A DNA stretch of 64,000 bases, taken from Pythium myriotylum. Lineage: Eukaryota; Oomycota; Peronosporomycetes; Pythiales; Pythiaceae. The stretch's first letter is position 1. Each line of letters begins with the position of its first letter. Location: assembly GCA_023091665.1 (NCBI GenBank), contig JALJCQ010000017.1:930001-994000 (forward strand). The letters are read 5' to 3'. The translations under genes were made by a program, and so were the position numbers. Positions 1-8,180 of this stretch are shown in pieces. The notes beneath the pieces were generated by a model. The model saw only the letters and a program-made list of their open reading frames with translations, did not search any database and was not told where the DNA came from.

Positions 1-87
1 TGTTACCCGTCATTTCGGTCGCGTCAGAAAACTGGACGAGGGCAAAGCACTTGCACAAATGAGAATGGTAGGCTTGAGCTGAACCAT
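1..87 (-). pseudogene. Relic 5' end of a secreted Pro/Ala-rich protein gene
   Basis: Reading leftwards from an ATG at 87, the peptide begins MVQLKPTILICASA, which matches the signal peptide of the intact gene at 9814-10596 (MVQLKSTILLCAVALA). The match then continues in another frame as ALVQFSDATEMTGN, equivalent to the family's SSDAAQMTGN segment. A net frameshift therefore lies near position 40-45. The rest of the gene is outside the window, so this is either a decayed copy or the edge of one. An initiator-like promoter motif upstream is also preserved (129-150). Confidence 0.6.
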
Positions 88-522
88 GGTATTGATGCAA
101 GACGGTCTATTCTGCCTGCGGGAGGATGGCGAATGCGGAAATGACTCCGTGACTAGAAGGCCAATCTCGTGTATTAGCGGCGCTCATTAGTTGTTGAGGG
201 TCGGAGTGAGTGATCTCGTCTTGACGCGTGCAGATCCGACAATGACCACATGATTAAACGGGTCAGCTGAAACTATTGGTAACAGCCGGCAAATGGAGCC
301 ACAACTTGAAGACCAGATGGGCTTGGTGAGCTTTGTCAAGAACTCATCAAGGAGAGTCTTGGGCATCGCAGCTGTCACATAGACCACTAAGCAGACGTTT
401 TTACGAGGATCCGTTACTGAGAGCCCTGGAGAAACGAGCGCGACTACTCCATTGTTCTCGAGATCGCATAGGTCAGAACGCAGGCATTGTTTGGCTTTTC
501 CGTCGAGAAGTGGCTCTGAGCA
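88..522. other. Intergenic, no convincing gene
   Basis: This stretch holds the upstream region of the relic at 1-87 and then unassigned sequence up to the LTR. A 116-codon minus-strand frame at 187-537 is open, but it crosses into the LTR and resembles no family I know, so it is not called. Confidence 0.4.
129..150 (-). promoter_or_regulatory. Relic initiator-like core promoter
   Basis: The minus strand reads GAGTCATTTCCGCATTCG. This parallels GAGTCATTCCCACATTTG upstream of the intact family member at 9814-10596, and it resembles the oomycete initiator plus flanking element (TCATTYY followed by CAWTTT). It lies about 55 nt before the relic ATG. Confidence 0.4.
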
Positions 523-640
523 TGTAACGGGGTACAAGGTTACACAAGTAGGTTAGGTTGTGTAGGTACATAATGTGTGTGGTCCACTTAGGGGAAAAGT
601 TACCCTAAGTAGTGACTCTCTTTTATTAGATTCAGTAGGG

Positions 641-672
641 GATATCCCTGGGTATTAGATACCAGGGATATC
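641..672. other. Hairpin inside LTR
   Basis: GATATCCCTGGGTAT (641-655) pairs with ATACCAGGGATATC (659-672), with one bulged G and a TAG loop. This gives a 14-bp stem. Confidence 0.75.
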
Positions 673-684
673 AGGTATAGGGGG

Positions 685-707
685 GATTATTCCCCAGGGG
701 AATAATC
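685..707. other. Perfect palindrome inside LTR
   Basis: GATTATTCCCC (685-695) and GGGGAATAATC (697-707) are exact inverted repeats around a single A. It lies 12 nt after the first hairpin. Confidence 0.8.
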
Positions 708-827
708 TGAATACAATCAGTTCGCCTTTTGCCAAGTCCTTGGCGCTCGTCGACAGGGGTCGACTCGGAGCGGCTGCTCACGCTTCCTCAAGCGCAGGTG
801 CTGTGCACGGTCGTGGACCGTTACACT

Positions 828-840
828 TGGTAGCACTTGT
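828..840 (+). other. Putative primer-binding site
   Basis: TGGTAGCACTTGT begins 2 nt after the LTR end. A leading TGG pairs with the universal CCA end of tRNAs. Which tRNA would prime cannot be decided by eye. Confidence 0.5.
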
Positions 841-864
841 CGTCAATCCGACGCCGACATCGTT

Positions 865-2001
865 ATGTCCGAAGCTTCCGACTTCGTGATGGCGTCAAGC
901 CATCCGACGCTGTCGCGTCAAGACCATCCGTACCTGGATGAGGCCCAGTGGGCCTATCTCCAGAAGATGGAGGCCATCAATGGCCGTGCAAGTGTCATCG
1001 AGCTGCTCCGACGCGGCTCCGGCGAAGTCCTCGCCCATGTCGGGCGTTTTCGCGACTACGAGACAGCTCTCGAGAAGTATCTTCTCGACGTCGTGACGTC
1101 CCGCGTGTCCGCGACTCAGGCTACTCAGCCAGCTCAGGTGCCGTCGACGGCTACGTATGAGCCATCGCCGGCACCTCCGGAACGTCCGAAGGCCATGAAG
1201 ATTACGGTGTCCCCGTATTCGGGTGAAGAGAGCGACAATCTTGCCTTCTGGCAACGCGAGATCGAGCTCGCCACAGCAGCCGGCTGCATCCGTGATGAAC
1301 GGCAGAAGATCGCGTTTGCGATCTCGAACATGACGGGCCGGGCGAAGATCTGGGCCCTCACGTGCGAGACGTCGCATCCCGGATGTTTTTCCGACTGGGC
1401 AACGCTTGCCAAGGCGATGAAGTCGATGTTTCAACCGCCAAATGTGGCGCATCGCCAGCGAGCTGCGTTTTTCGCTTGTCGGCAAGGTGGCCGCGAGCTG
1501 CACACGTATGTGCAGGAGTTACGTCAACTCCGGGCCAACATGGCTGCGAATGCGCTCGCAGAAGACGTCATGCTGACGACGTTCATGGAAGGGATGGATC
1601 CCGGTCCTGAGAAGGCTGCGGTTTTCCGCGAGGAGCCCATGCTCCTAGAAGACGCGTTCGTCGTCGCGCTGCGGGAGGACTACGTCCAGCGTCTCTCGCG
1701 CGGTTTATCCGCGAGTCCGGCTGCGCCGCCTCCGGTCACGCCGGTTCCACCACCGGTCATCGAACCGATGGACCTGAGTGTCATCGACCTCAGTGGAGTC
1801 GATCTCAGCACGGTCGACTTGCGTGCGATCGACGTGAAGGCTCTTCACATCAAGTGTTCTACTTGTGGGAAGTTCGGTCACTTCCAGCGGAATTGTCCGC
1901 GCAAGAGGGGCGGTGGTCGTGCTCGCCGTGGTCGGCCGCGGCGCTCGGGAAACCGAGGTGGATCTGCTTCCACGTCGCAGGGAAACGAGAGTTCCCAGTA
2001 G
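865..2001 (+). CDS. Gag polyprotein of Ty3/gypsy element
   Basis: The 378-residue Gag starts at the first ATG after the primer-binding site. Residues about 120-270 form a retrotransposon Gag capsid-like domain (FWQREIELA through LHTYVQELRQLRANM), preceded by a Pro/Ala-rich linker. Near residue 332 there is a CCHC zinc knuckle, CSTCGKFGHFQRNC, followed by a basic Arg/Gly tail suited to RNA binding. Gag forms the cytoplasmic particle that packages element RNA. The last codons contain the slippery heptamer GGGAAAC in the correct phase (G GGA AAC), 12 nt before the stop, so a fraction of ribosomes would shift into Pol. Confidence 0.9.
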   Translation: MSEASDFVMASSHPTLSRQDHPYLDEAQWAYLQKMEAINGRASVIELLRRGSGEVLAHVGRFRDYETALEKYLLDVVTSRVSATQATQPAQVPSTATYEPSPAPPERPKAMKITVSPYSGEESDNLAFWQREIELATAAGCIRDERQKIAFAISNMTGRAKIWALTCETSHPGCFSDWATLAKAMKSMFQPPNVAHRQRAAFFACRQGGRELHTYVQELRQLRANMAANALAEDVMLTTFMEGMDPGPEKAAVFREEPMLLEDAFVVALREDYVQRLSRGLSASPAAPPPVTPVPPPVIEPMDLSVIDLSGVDLSTVDLRAIDVKALHIKCSTCGKFGHFQRNCPRKRGGGRARRGRPRRSGNRGGSASTSQGNESSQ

Positions 2002-2021
2002 ACGCGGGGCAGTCTACTGGG
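1980..2021 (+). promoter_or_regulatory. Programmed -1 ribosomal frameshift signal
   Basis: GGGAAAC (1980-1986) is read in the Gag frame as G GGA AAC, the canonical X XXY YYZ layout. After a 7-nt spacer, CCCAGTAGAC (1994-2003) pairs perfectly with GTCTACTGGG (2012-2021) across an 8-nt loop. The Gag stop TAG (1999-2001) lies inside the stem. Slipping back one base continues as REFPVDAGQSTG in the open Pol frame. The G-rich loop (GCGGGG) can also pair with CTCCGC at 2036-2041, which would make an H-type pseudoknot. The heptamer, phase, spacing and stem are seen; use in vivo is inferred. Confidence 0.85.
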
Positions 2022-5000
2022 GCGATCACTCCTCGCTCCGCGACGCCGAGTTCGGCAGTATCGCAAGGCGGGGTGCCCCCGGAAGAAGATCTCTTCTCAG
2101 CAGTTGATGAGCTGCGCATCAGTGGCGAACTCATCGTCGTCACTGCTCAAGTGAAGGGATTTGCACGTCCCTTCAGAGTCCTAATCGACTCTGGTGCGAC
2201 GCGCAATTACGGTCGCAAGCAAAGTATTGCTGAGAATGCTTCTCTGTTTGCTCAAGCTTGTGAGCGAGATCTCGGAAGAGTCTCGGTGCGTCTTGCGACG
2301 GGCATCGTCGCAGAGACGAAGAAGATCGAGGTCGATTTACGCATTGTGTTTGTCGATTTCGACTCAGTCGAGCGCTTTACAGTGCTCGACATGGATGAGA
2401 GGTTTGACCTCATCCTCGGTATGCCGTGGCTCGAGCGCCACGAGCCATGGATCGATTGGAGGACCAAGTCGATTGGGAGCACGTCTCCCGGCAGGAACGG
2501 AGCTCAGGAGCGTCATGAACCCTCCTTCGTCCGCCGGCTGATGAGCCCCATCAAAGAAGATGGAAGTGCCTACTTCATTGGCGTAGTGAACGCCATGGAC
2601 ACCTCGGGTGTTCCGGAGACGGTCGTGCCGTCTGCCGTGAAGTACGGCGTAGAAGAGGGCGTCGAGTTGTCTCCGCCCCCTCCGAGTACCAGCATGGAAG
2701 ATGCTTCGGGGATGTGTCCCCTTGTCGCGTGTCCGCGTGCGGTCGAGCCGCTCTCAGGGTCGTCGGATACGACCGAGCCCGGGCCTGAGCCACTCCCGCT
2801 CTCGGACGCGTCGTATGACGTGCACATCGTCGATGTGATGACGGGATCGTCGATCGATCCGTCCACGGTCGATATGGCACCGTTGCCCGAGTTCTCCGAG
2901 CTGACTAGCTTGGAGGAACTCCCTATGGACGATTTCGTCCGCGAGCTCAAGGCTGGTGAGATCGCTGAGGTTGTGATCCTCCGATCTGAGCGAGATCTCG
3001 CTGAACTCAACACCTCGACGGTGATTGACGAGGATGTCCTCGTTGAGTTTCGTCAGAAGTTTGACGCGCGCCGTGGTTCGGCCATCCTTAAGAATCCGAA
3101 GGATCGGTTCTATCCGCTCAAGCGGTTTGCGGAGACTTGCCTCAGCAAGAACCCGCCGGCGGGGTTGCCCCCTGATCGTGGTGTTCGCCACGAGATCAAG
3201 CTCAAGCCTGGCTCGAGCTATGCGACGGTTCGCCAGTGGGCTCTGCCGGCCGAACAATCGGACTTCATCGATGAATTCTTTGCCAAGAAAGCCAAGGCTG
3301 GCCTGGTGCGCGAGAGCGTCTCGCCGCACAGCGCACCAACGTTCTGTGTGCGCAAGCCAAATGGCAAGTGGAGGGTCGTCCACGCGTACAACAAGTTGAA
3401 CGCACAGACGATTCCTGCGTCCACTCCGATCCCTCGGAAGGATGTGATCATCCACCGGATGTCCGGCGCGAAGAAGTTCAGTTCTCTCGACTTGGTCGAC
3501 GGTTATTACCAAGTGCTCATGGAGCGTGGGGATATCCCCAAGACAGCCGTCAGTACGCCGAGCGGTATGCTCTGGGAATGGCTCGTGATGCCACAGGGGC
3601 TGTCGAACGCTCCAGCGACGTTTAATCGCCTGGTGACACATTTGTTTCGTCCCCTGCGAGCGTTCGCGCAGACGTACTTTGACGACATCTACGTCCACAC
3701 CAGGCCGGAGCCCGGTCGTGATTTGGATGCGCTCCATGAGGATCACCTCCGCCAAGTTCTCGAATGCCTCGAGGAGCATAAGCTTTATGCGAACTTGGAT
3801 AAGTGTATCTTCGGTGCCGAAGAGATCCCAGTGCTTGGGCGTTTCGTCGGAGTCGACGGTGTTCGGGCGGATCCCGAGAAGGTGAAGGCAATCGCCGAGT
3901 GGCCATCGCCACGGTCCGTGAAGGACCTACGCAAGTGGTTGGGTCTCGCCAACTACTTGCACCGGTTCACGAAGAACTACGCCGAGATGGCTCGGCCGCT
4001 GACTCAGCTGCTCAAGAACGACGTTGAGTGGTCGTGGTCCCACGACACGGAAGCGGCCTTCCAAAGGATCAAGGAGAGTCTCCTCCAAGCGCCGATCCTG
4101 GCGTTGCCGGATGACTCCGCTCCGTATAGCGTCGTCTGCGACGCCTCCGATTATGCGATCGGCTGTGCACTGCTGCAGAAGGACCAAGAGGGTCATGAGA
4201 GAGTCGTCTCTTACCAGTCTCGGCAGCTCCAAGCGGCCGAGAAGAACTATCCAGTTCACGACAAGGAGTTGTTGGCGATGAAGTACGCCCTGGTGAAATT
4301 CCGCGTTCACCTTCTCGGCGCGTTGCCGTTCGTGGTCTACACAGACCATGCGTCTCTACGCACGGCGACACAGTCCCCGCACTTGTCGCCGCGAATGGCT
4401 CGCTGGTTGTCATTCTTCTCAGAATACAACTTTACTGTTGAGTACAAGCCGGGTCGGCTGAACGTGCTGGCGGACGCACTCTCTCGGCGTCCCGACTACG
4501 AGATGAACCATCTCACATCAGTTGCTTCTGATGTCTACGACTTGATTCGTGACGCCTACGCAGGCGACGCACAATGTGCGGAGATCATTCGCGCTTTTAA
4601 GTCATCCGACTCGGAGAAGTCTCTCTCGCCTCGTGTTCGAGCCCGACTCCATCGGTACACGTTCGAAGACGGCCTCCTGAAATATCAGGTCTCGAACAGC
4701 GAAGAAGCTCGCGTTGTCGTTCCTGCAGACGACGACCTGCGATATGTGATCGCGCATGGTGCCCACGACGCACCTGGTGCTGGCCATCTTGGCCGTGAGA
4801 AGACGTACGCGCTTCTCAGCCCAAGGTTTTGGTGGCCCAAGATGTACAAGTGGGTGTCGCGGTATGTCCGCACGTGTGACGTCTGTCAACGAGTGAAGCC
4901 AAGTGCACACTCTCAGGCTCCGCTTCAGAGCTTGCCTGTCCCCAGCGACTGTTGGCGCTCAGTGAGCATGGACTTCTTCTTTGGCATGCCAAAGACGTCC

Positions 5001-6422
5001 GCTGGGCACAATGGTGTGCTGGTCTTTGTTGACCGTCTGTCCAAGATGGTGCATCTTGTTCCGGTTTCGGATACCTGCACAGGTCTCGACTGTGCTCGAC
5101 TTTTCGTCGACACCGTGTTTCGACTACACGGTCTCCCCGACTCAATCGTATCGGATCGGGATCCCAGGTTCACTGGTGATTTCTGGGAAGGTCTCTTCCA
5201 AATCCTGGGCTCCAGGCTCGACATGTCGACGACGGACCATCCGGAGACCGATGGTCAGACCGAGCGCGCCAACCGCGTCGTCGAGGATATCCTCCGCTCG
5301 TATTGTGCGAGTGACCCACTCTCGTGGTGCGACCACCTCCCCATGGTGGAGTTCGCCATGAACAACTCTGTTCATGCCTCGACAGGTCTGTCACCGTTCT
5401 ACGTGAACGGGTTGAGACACCCAGCGCTGCCGCTCTGTCTCATGGGCAGTGCCCAGTCTGGTGAGGGAGGGGCTCGGCAATTACTTGCCTCCCAGTTGGA
5501 AGGTGTTTCCAAGTCGGCGGAGCGCCGCAAGATCGACGAGTTCTTGTCGACACGTGTGAACGTCATCACCCGCGTGCGTGACGCGATGGCAGCTGCCCAA
5601 GATGTTCAGAAGGAACCAGCCGACAAACACGGTCGGAAGAACACGCACGTGTTCCAGCCAGGCGACTATGTGCTTGTTAGCACGAAGAACCTGTCTCAGA
5701 ATGCTGTGTCCAGCTTGGGCAGCTCAAAGCTGCTCCCGAGATATATCGGCCCGTTCAAGGTGTTGAAGCGGAGTGGAAACTCCAACAGGGTCGACCTGCC
5801 AACATGGGTGCAGACGCACCCGACGTTCTACGTCGGCTTGCTCAAGCCATATCTCCGCCCGGATGGAGATGCATCAGACGAAGAGTCGTCGGAAACAATT
5901 CCAAGCGGAGTTGCCGCCGATATGCAACCACACACAGTCGCGCACGAGAACGTGCCAGTCACGGATGGTTCCTCCAGCGACTCTCTCGCAGTGCAGGGTT
6001 CTGCAAGTGGCGTGGTTCACCCACACAGCGAAGCGCCAAGACGCTCTGCACGGCTTGCTCAAGCTCGTCGAAGTTCGACATGGTCGTCAAATGCGACCGC
6101 AGCGTCGTCAATACGACGTCGGGTTACGTTTGCTGAACCCGAAGGAACACGCCGGGTCCCCGACACTGGTGTCAAGACCAGAAGGAAAGCGCTGCGACCG
6201 GTGCGCGCTCCTTTGCCTGTGATCGACAGGAATGGCGAACGCCATTATCACGTCGAGTCTCTCGACAGTGTGCGTGTGCACAATGGCGTCCGCCAGCTCT
6301 TGGTTAAGTGGCTTGGATATCCAAGCAACCAGAGCTCCTGGGTTGATGAGAATATTCTCAGGCAAGATTGCTCTGATCTTGTTCGCGCATGCGAACATGA
6401 TCATCCTGGATGGTTCCAGTAG
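1986..6422 (+). CDS. Pol polyprotein of Ty3/gypsy element
   Basis: The frame is open from 1854 but has no ATG at its start, so translation is expected by -1 shift from Gag at 1986. Domains in order: aspartic protease (LIDSGA near nt 2190, DLILGMPWL near 2408); reverse transcriptase with FSSLDLVDGYYQV, LVMPQGLSNAPATFNRL and the catalytic FDDI (nt about 3678); RNase H (VCDASDYAIGCALLQ); an H2C2 zinc finger (HLGREKTY ... CDVCQ, nt about 4785-4890); a DDE integrase core (MDFFFG, SDRDPRF, HPETDGQTERANR, nt about 4965-5270); and a C-terminal chromodomain (VRQLLVKWLGYP..SSWV, nt about 6240-6400), which in this lineage is thought to steer insertion to marked chromatin. About 1,480 residues with no stops or frameshifts, so it looks coding-competent. 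Confidence 0.92.
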   Translation, partial: REFPVDAGQSTGAITPRSATPSSAVSQGGVPPEEDLFSAVDELRISGELIVVTAQVKGFARPFRVLIDSGATRNYGRKQSIAENASLFAQACERDLGRVSVRLATGIVAETKKIEVDLRIVFVDFDSVERFTVLDMDERFDLILGMPWLERHEPWIDWRTKSIGSTSPGRNGAQERHEPSFVRRLMSPIKEDGSAYFIGVVNAMDTSGVPETVVPSAVKYGVEEGVELSPPPPSTSMEDASGMCPLVACPRAVEPLSGSSDTTEPGPEPLPLSDASYDVHIVDVMTGSSIDPSTVDMAPLPEFSELTSLEELPMDDFVRELKAGEIAEVVILRSERDLAELNTSTVIDEDVLVEFRQKFDARRGSAILKNPKDRFYPLKRFAETCLSKNPPAGLPPDRGVRHEIKLKPGSSYATVRQWALPAEQSDFIDEFFAKKAKAGLVRESVSPHSAPTFCVRKPNGKWRVVHAYNKLNAQTIPASTPIPRKDVIIHRMSGAKKFSSLDLVDGYYQVLMERGDIPKTAVSTPSGMLWEWLVMPQGLSNAPATFNRLVTHLFRPLRAFAQTYFDDIYVHTRPEPGRDLDALHEDHLRQVLECLEEHKLYANLDKCIFGAEEIPVLGRFVGVDGVRADPEKVKAIAEWPSPRSVKDLRKWLGLANYLHRFTKNYAEMARPLTQLLKNDVEWSWSHDTEAAFQRIKESLLQAPILALPDDSAPYSVVCDASDYAIGCALLQKDQEGHERVVSYQSRQLQAAEKNYPVHDKELLAMKYALVKFRVHLLGALPFVVYTDHASLRTATQSPHLSPRMARWLSFFSEYNFTVEYKPGRLNVLADALSRRPDYEMNHLTSVASDVYDLIRDAYAGDAQCAEIIRAFKSSDSEKSLSPRVRARLHRYTFEDGLLKYQVSNSEEARVVVPADDDLRYVIAHGAHDAPGAGHLGREKTYALLSPRFWWPKMYKWVSRYVRTCDVCQRVKPSAHSQAPLQSLPVPSDCWRSVSMDFFFGMPKTSAGHNGVLVFVDRLSKMVHLVPVSDTCTGLDCARLFVDTVFRLHGLPDSIVSDRDPRFTGDFWEGLFQILGSRLDMSTTDHPETDGQTERANRVVEDILRSYCASDPLSWCDHLPMVEFAMNNSVHASTGLSPFYVNGLRHPALPLCLMGSAQSGEGGARQLLASQLEGVSKSAERRKIDEFLSTRVNVITRVRDAMAAAQDVQKEPADKHGRKNTHVFQPGDYVLVSTKNLSQNAVSSLGSSKLLPRYIGPFKVLKRSGNSNRVDLPTWVQTHPTFYVGLLKPYLRPDGDASDEESSETIPSGVAADMQPHTVAHENVPVTDGSSSDSLAVQGSASGVVHPHSEAPRRSARLAQARRSSTWSSNATAASSIRRRVTFAEPEGTRRVPDTGVKTRRKALRPVRAPLPVIDRNGERHYHVESLDSVRVHNGVRQLLVKWLGYPSNQSSWVDENILRQDCSDLVRACEHDHPGWFQ

Positions 6423-6530
6423 GTGGGACCGACCACCTCCATCAAGCTGAGAAGTGTCTCAAGTTCCTCAAGGAAGACGCTCAGTGGAGCACACGGACGG
6501 TCTTGACACGGACGGACTTGACGCGAGACT
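6423..6530. other. Junction between two retroelements
   Basis: About 110 bp separate the Pol stop of element 1 from the last recognisable Pol codons of element 2 on the other strand. It contains the imperfect direct repeat CACGGACGG(T/A)CTTGA twice at about 6499-6530. No LTR or clear polypurine tract is visible. Confidence 0.5.
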
Positions 6531-8180
6531 GTCCTTAACCGTGTCGAACACCCGCCGCTCGGCATCGGTCAGCTCGACAGGGATACCCGAAGCAACACGT
6601 TTGGTTCGTCTTGCTGCTTTAGACAACGCTCTGTCTAACGCATCTTGCAGCGGTCGCGTCATGCGTGGGTAGTCGACGAGACTATCCCTCATCCAATTAG
6701 TAGAGCACAAGAACTGTTGCAACTCCCCCGCATTCTTCGGATATGGCAAGTCGCGCAGTGATTGGATCCGCTCTGGGTCGTGTTTGACCCCTGAGCCATT
6801 GATTATCTTCCCACACCACTTAGCCTCCTTCCTGTACAGACATGACTTGGCAGCACTCAGCTTGAAACCGAACTTGTTCATCAACGCGAACATTTCTGCG
6901 AGCTTGTCGAGGTACGTGTCTATGTCGGCCGCGTACAGCATGAGATCGTCGATCCAAACAAGTAAGTGTTCGTACAGCAATGAATGAAAGCACCGTTCCA
7001 TCGTAGACTGGAAATACAACGCCGCATCTGCGCATCCTTGCGGCACCCTCAGCGGTGTGTATATCTTCCGGTGAGTCATGTAGGACAGTAATTCCTGACA
7101 ATCCCGTGCCAATGGCAACTGCCAATAGCCCTTTATGAAGTCAAACAGGCCGAAATGTTTGCTACCTCGAACCCGTTGAAGATCCACAGGCAAACTTGGC
7201 ATAAGACCCGCCAGTGGCTCGGCTTGGACGTTGACAGGTTTGTAATCCGTTGTCTGTCTAAAGTCATAGCCCCCGCGCTTGCGAACAGGAAGAGCCGCAC
7301 AAGCCCATCTACTGTTCGGGTTCTCTCTAACCCATCCAAGTTTCACCAACTTCTCGTTGAAGCTTTCCAAGAAACTCTGTTGTTCAGGTGCGTACTTCCT
7401 GGCCTTGGCCTTGTATGGTACTGCGCCCTTCTTCAGTTTGATCCTCATGGGTGGTACCTTCGCAGGAGGATCATCACCCAACTCGAGTCTCCAGATATCG
7501 TAGGCAAACACAATGGTACGCAAGCGCTCGACTTTGTCCAGCGGTAAGCCTTCTTTAACTGCCTCTTGAATCATCTTTTCCACCGCCTTCCGTACATCAG
7601 CATCTGTAACAACGCCTTCTGCTACGGTCGGTTCTTCCGTGTCGTCACCATCATCGCCGTTACTCTGCTGGGCCAACAGCTCGAGCTGCCTCTCGACATC
7701 AATGCCCAACGTTGCCAACACTTCCTTCCCAAGTAGGAACTCTTCATCCTTCGAATCCAACACGAGGCACTCGACAGGCTCGACGATATTGACAACTCCA
7801 GCGGCCGTCGTCAGCGACAGCTGCAGGTGAACCGTCTTATCCACCTGAATCGTCTTACCTCCCGCCAGCTTGCACTCAATAGGCTCCTCCAAATCCTTGA
7901 TCTGAAGGTGAGGTCTTTGTTGTTTTATCTTCTTCAACGTCACAACACTCACACACGACTTGTCTGCACCACTGTCGGGGCAATACGATACATTCACGAC
8001 ACCATTGATGCACATCGACTTGGCCCCATCAGGTAGACACTCACGAATCCGTTCGATTGTAGCGTTGCCTCCCCTTATTGTGCCTTTTAACAGCCTCCTC
8101 CTTCTCCTTAGGCGTCGCGTTGCATTCCCTGACTTTGTGGTTTCCACCACAGTTCCAGCAAGTGATCGTGGTCGAGCCAT
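6468..8180 (-). pseudogene. Pol (protease-RT) of element 2, 3'-truncated
   Basis: The 570-codon open frame overlaps the end of Gag and lies one base downstream of the Gag phase (+1 offset). It has an aspartic protease motif (PDSGADKSC, then FLLGKEVLATLGI), then a reverse transcriptase with FGLFDFIKGYWQLPLA, VPQGCADAALYFQ and the catalytic VWIDDLMLYA. The connection region ends near LTDAERRVFDTVKDSL, where RNase H should begin. The final residues (SVSRPSVCSTERLP) come from unrelated junction DNA. The remaining part has no stop codons, so truncation looks fairly recent. Without RNase H and integrase it cannot move by itself. Confidence 0.8.

Larger units (their letters stand above)
523..825 (+). 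repeat. 5' LTR of Ty3/gypsy element
   Basis: The 303-bp block starts TGTAAC and ends GTTACA, a perfect 6-bp terminal inverted repeat with the TG...CA ends typical of LTRs. Two nt later comes a TGG that can start a tRNA primer-binding site, and Gag starts 40 nt after the LTR. The block contains two strong hairpins. No second copy of this LTR was found downstream of Pol, so the boundary rests on the termini and primer site rather than on an LTR pair. Confidence 0.65.
523..6530 (+). mobile_element. Ty3/gypsy chromodomain retrotransposon lacking a visible 3' LTR
   Basis: The element has the order LTR, primer-binding site, Gag (865-2001), then Pol in the -1 frame to 6422 (protease, reverse transcriptase, RNase H, integrase, chromodomain). 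RT-RNaseH-integrase order plus a C-terminal chromodomain places it in the chromovirus-type Ty3/gypsy lineage. Both frames are free of stops, suggesting recent activity. After Pol only about 110 bp of unassigned sequence precede the truncated, oppositely oriented element 2, and that stretch does not resemble the 5' LTR. The right end is therefore missing or rearranged; 6530 is an approximate boundary near a short direct repeat (CACGGACGG...CTTGA twice, about 6499-6530). Confidence 0.8.

Noticed and set aside
187..537. 116-codon minus-strand frame
   Set aside because: It runs into the LTR, has no recognisable domain, and has no support from a second copy.
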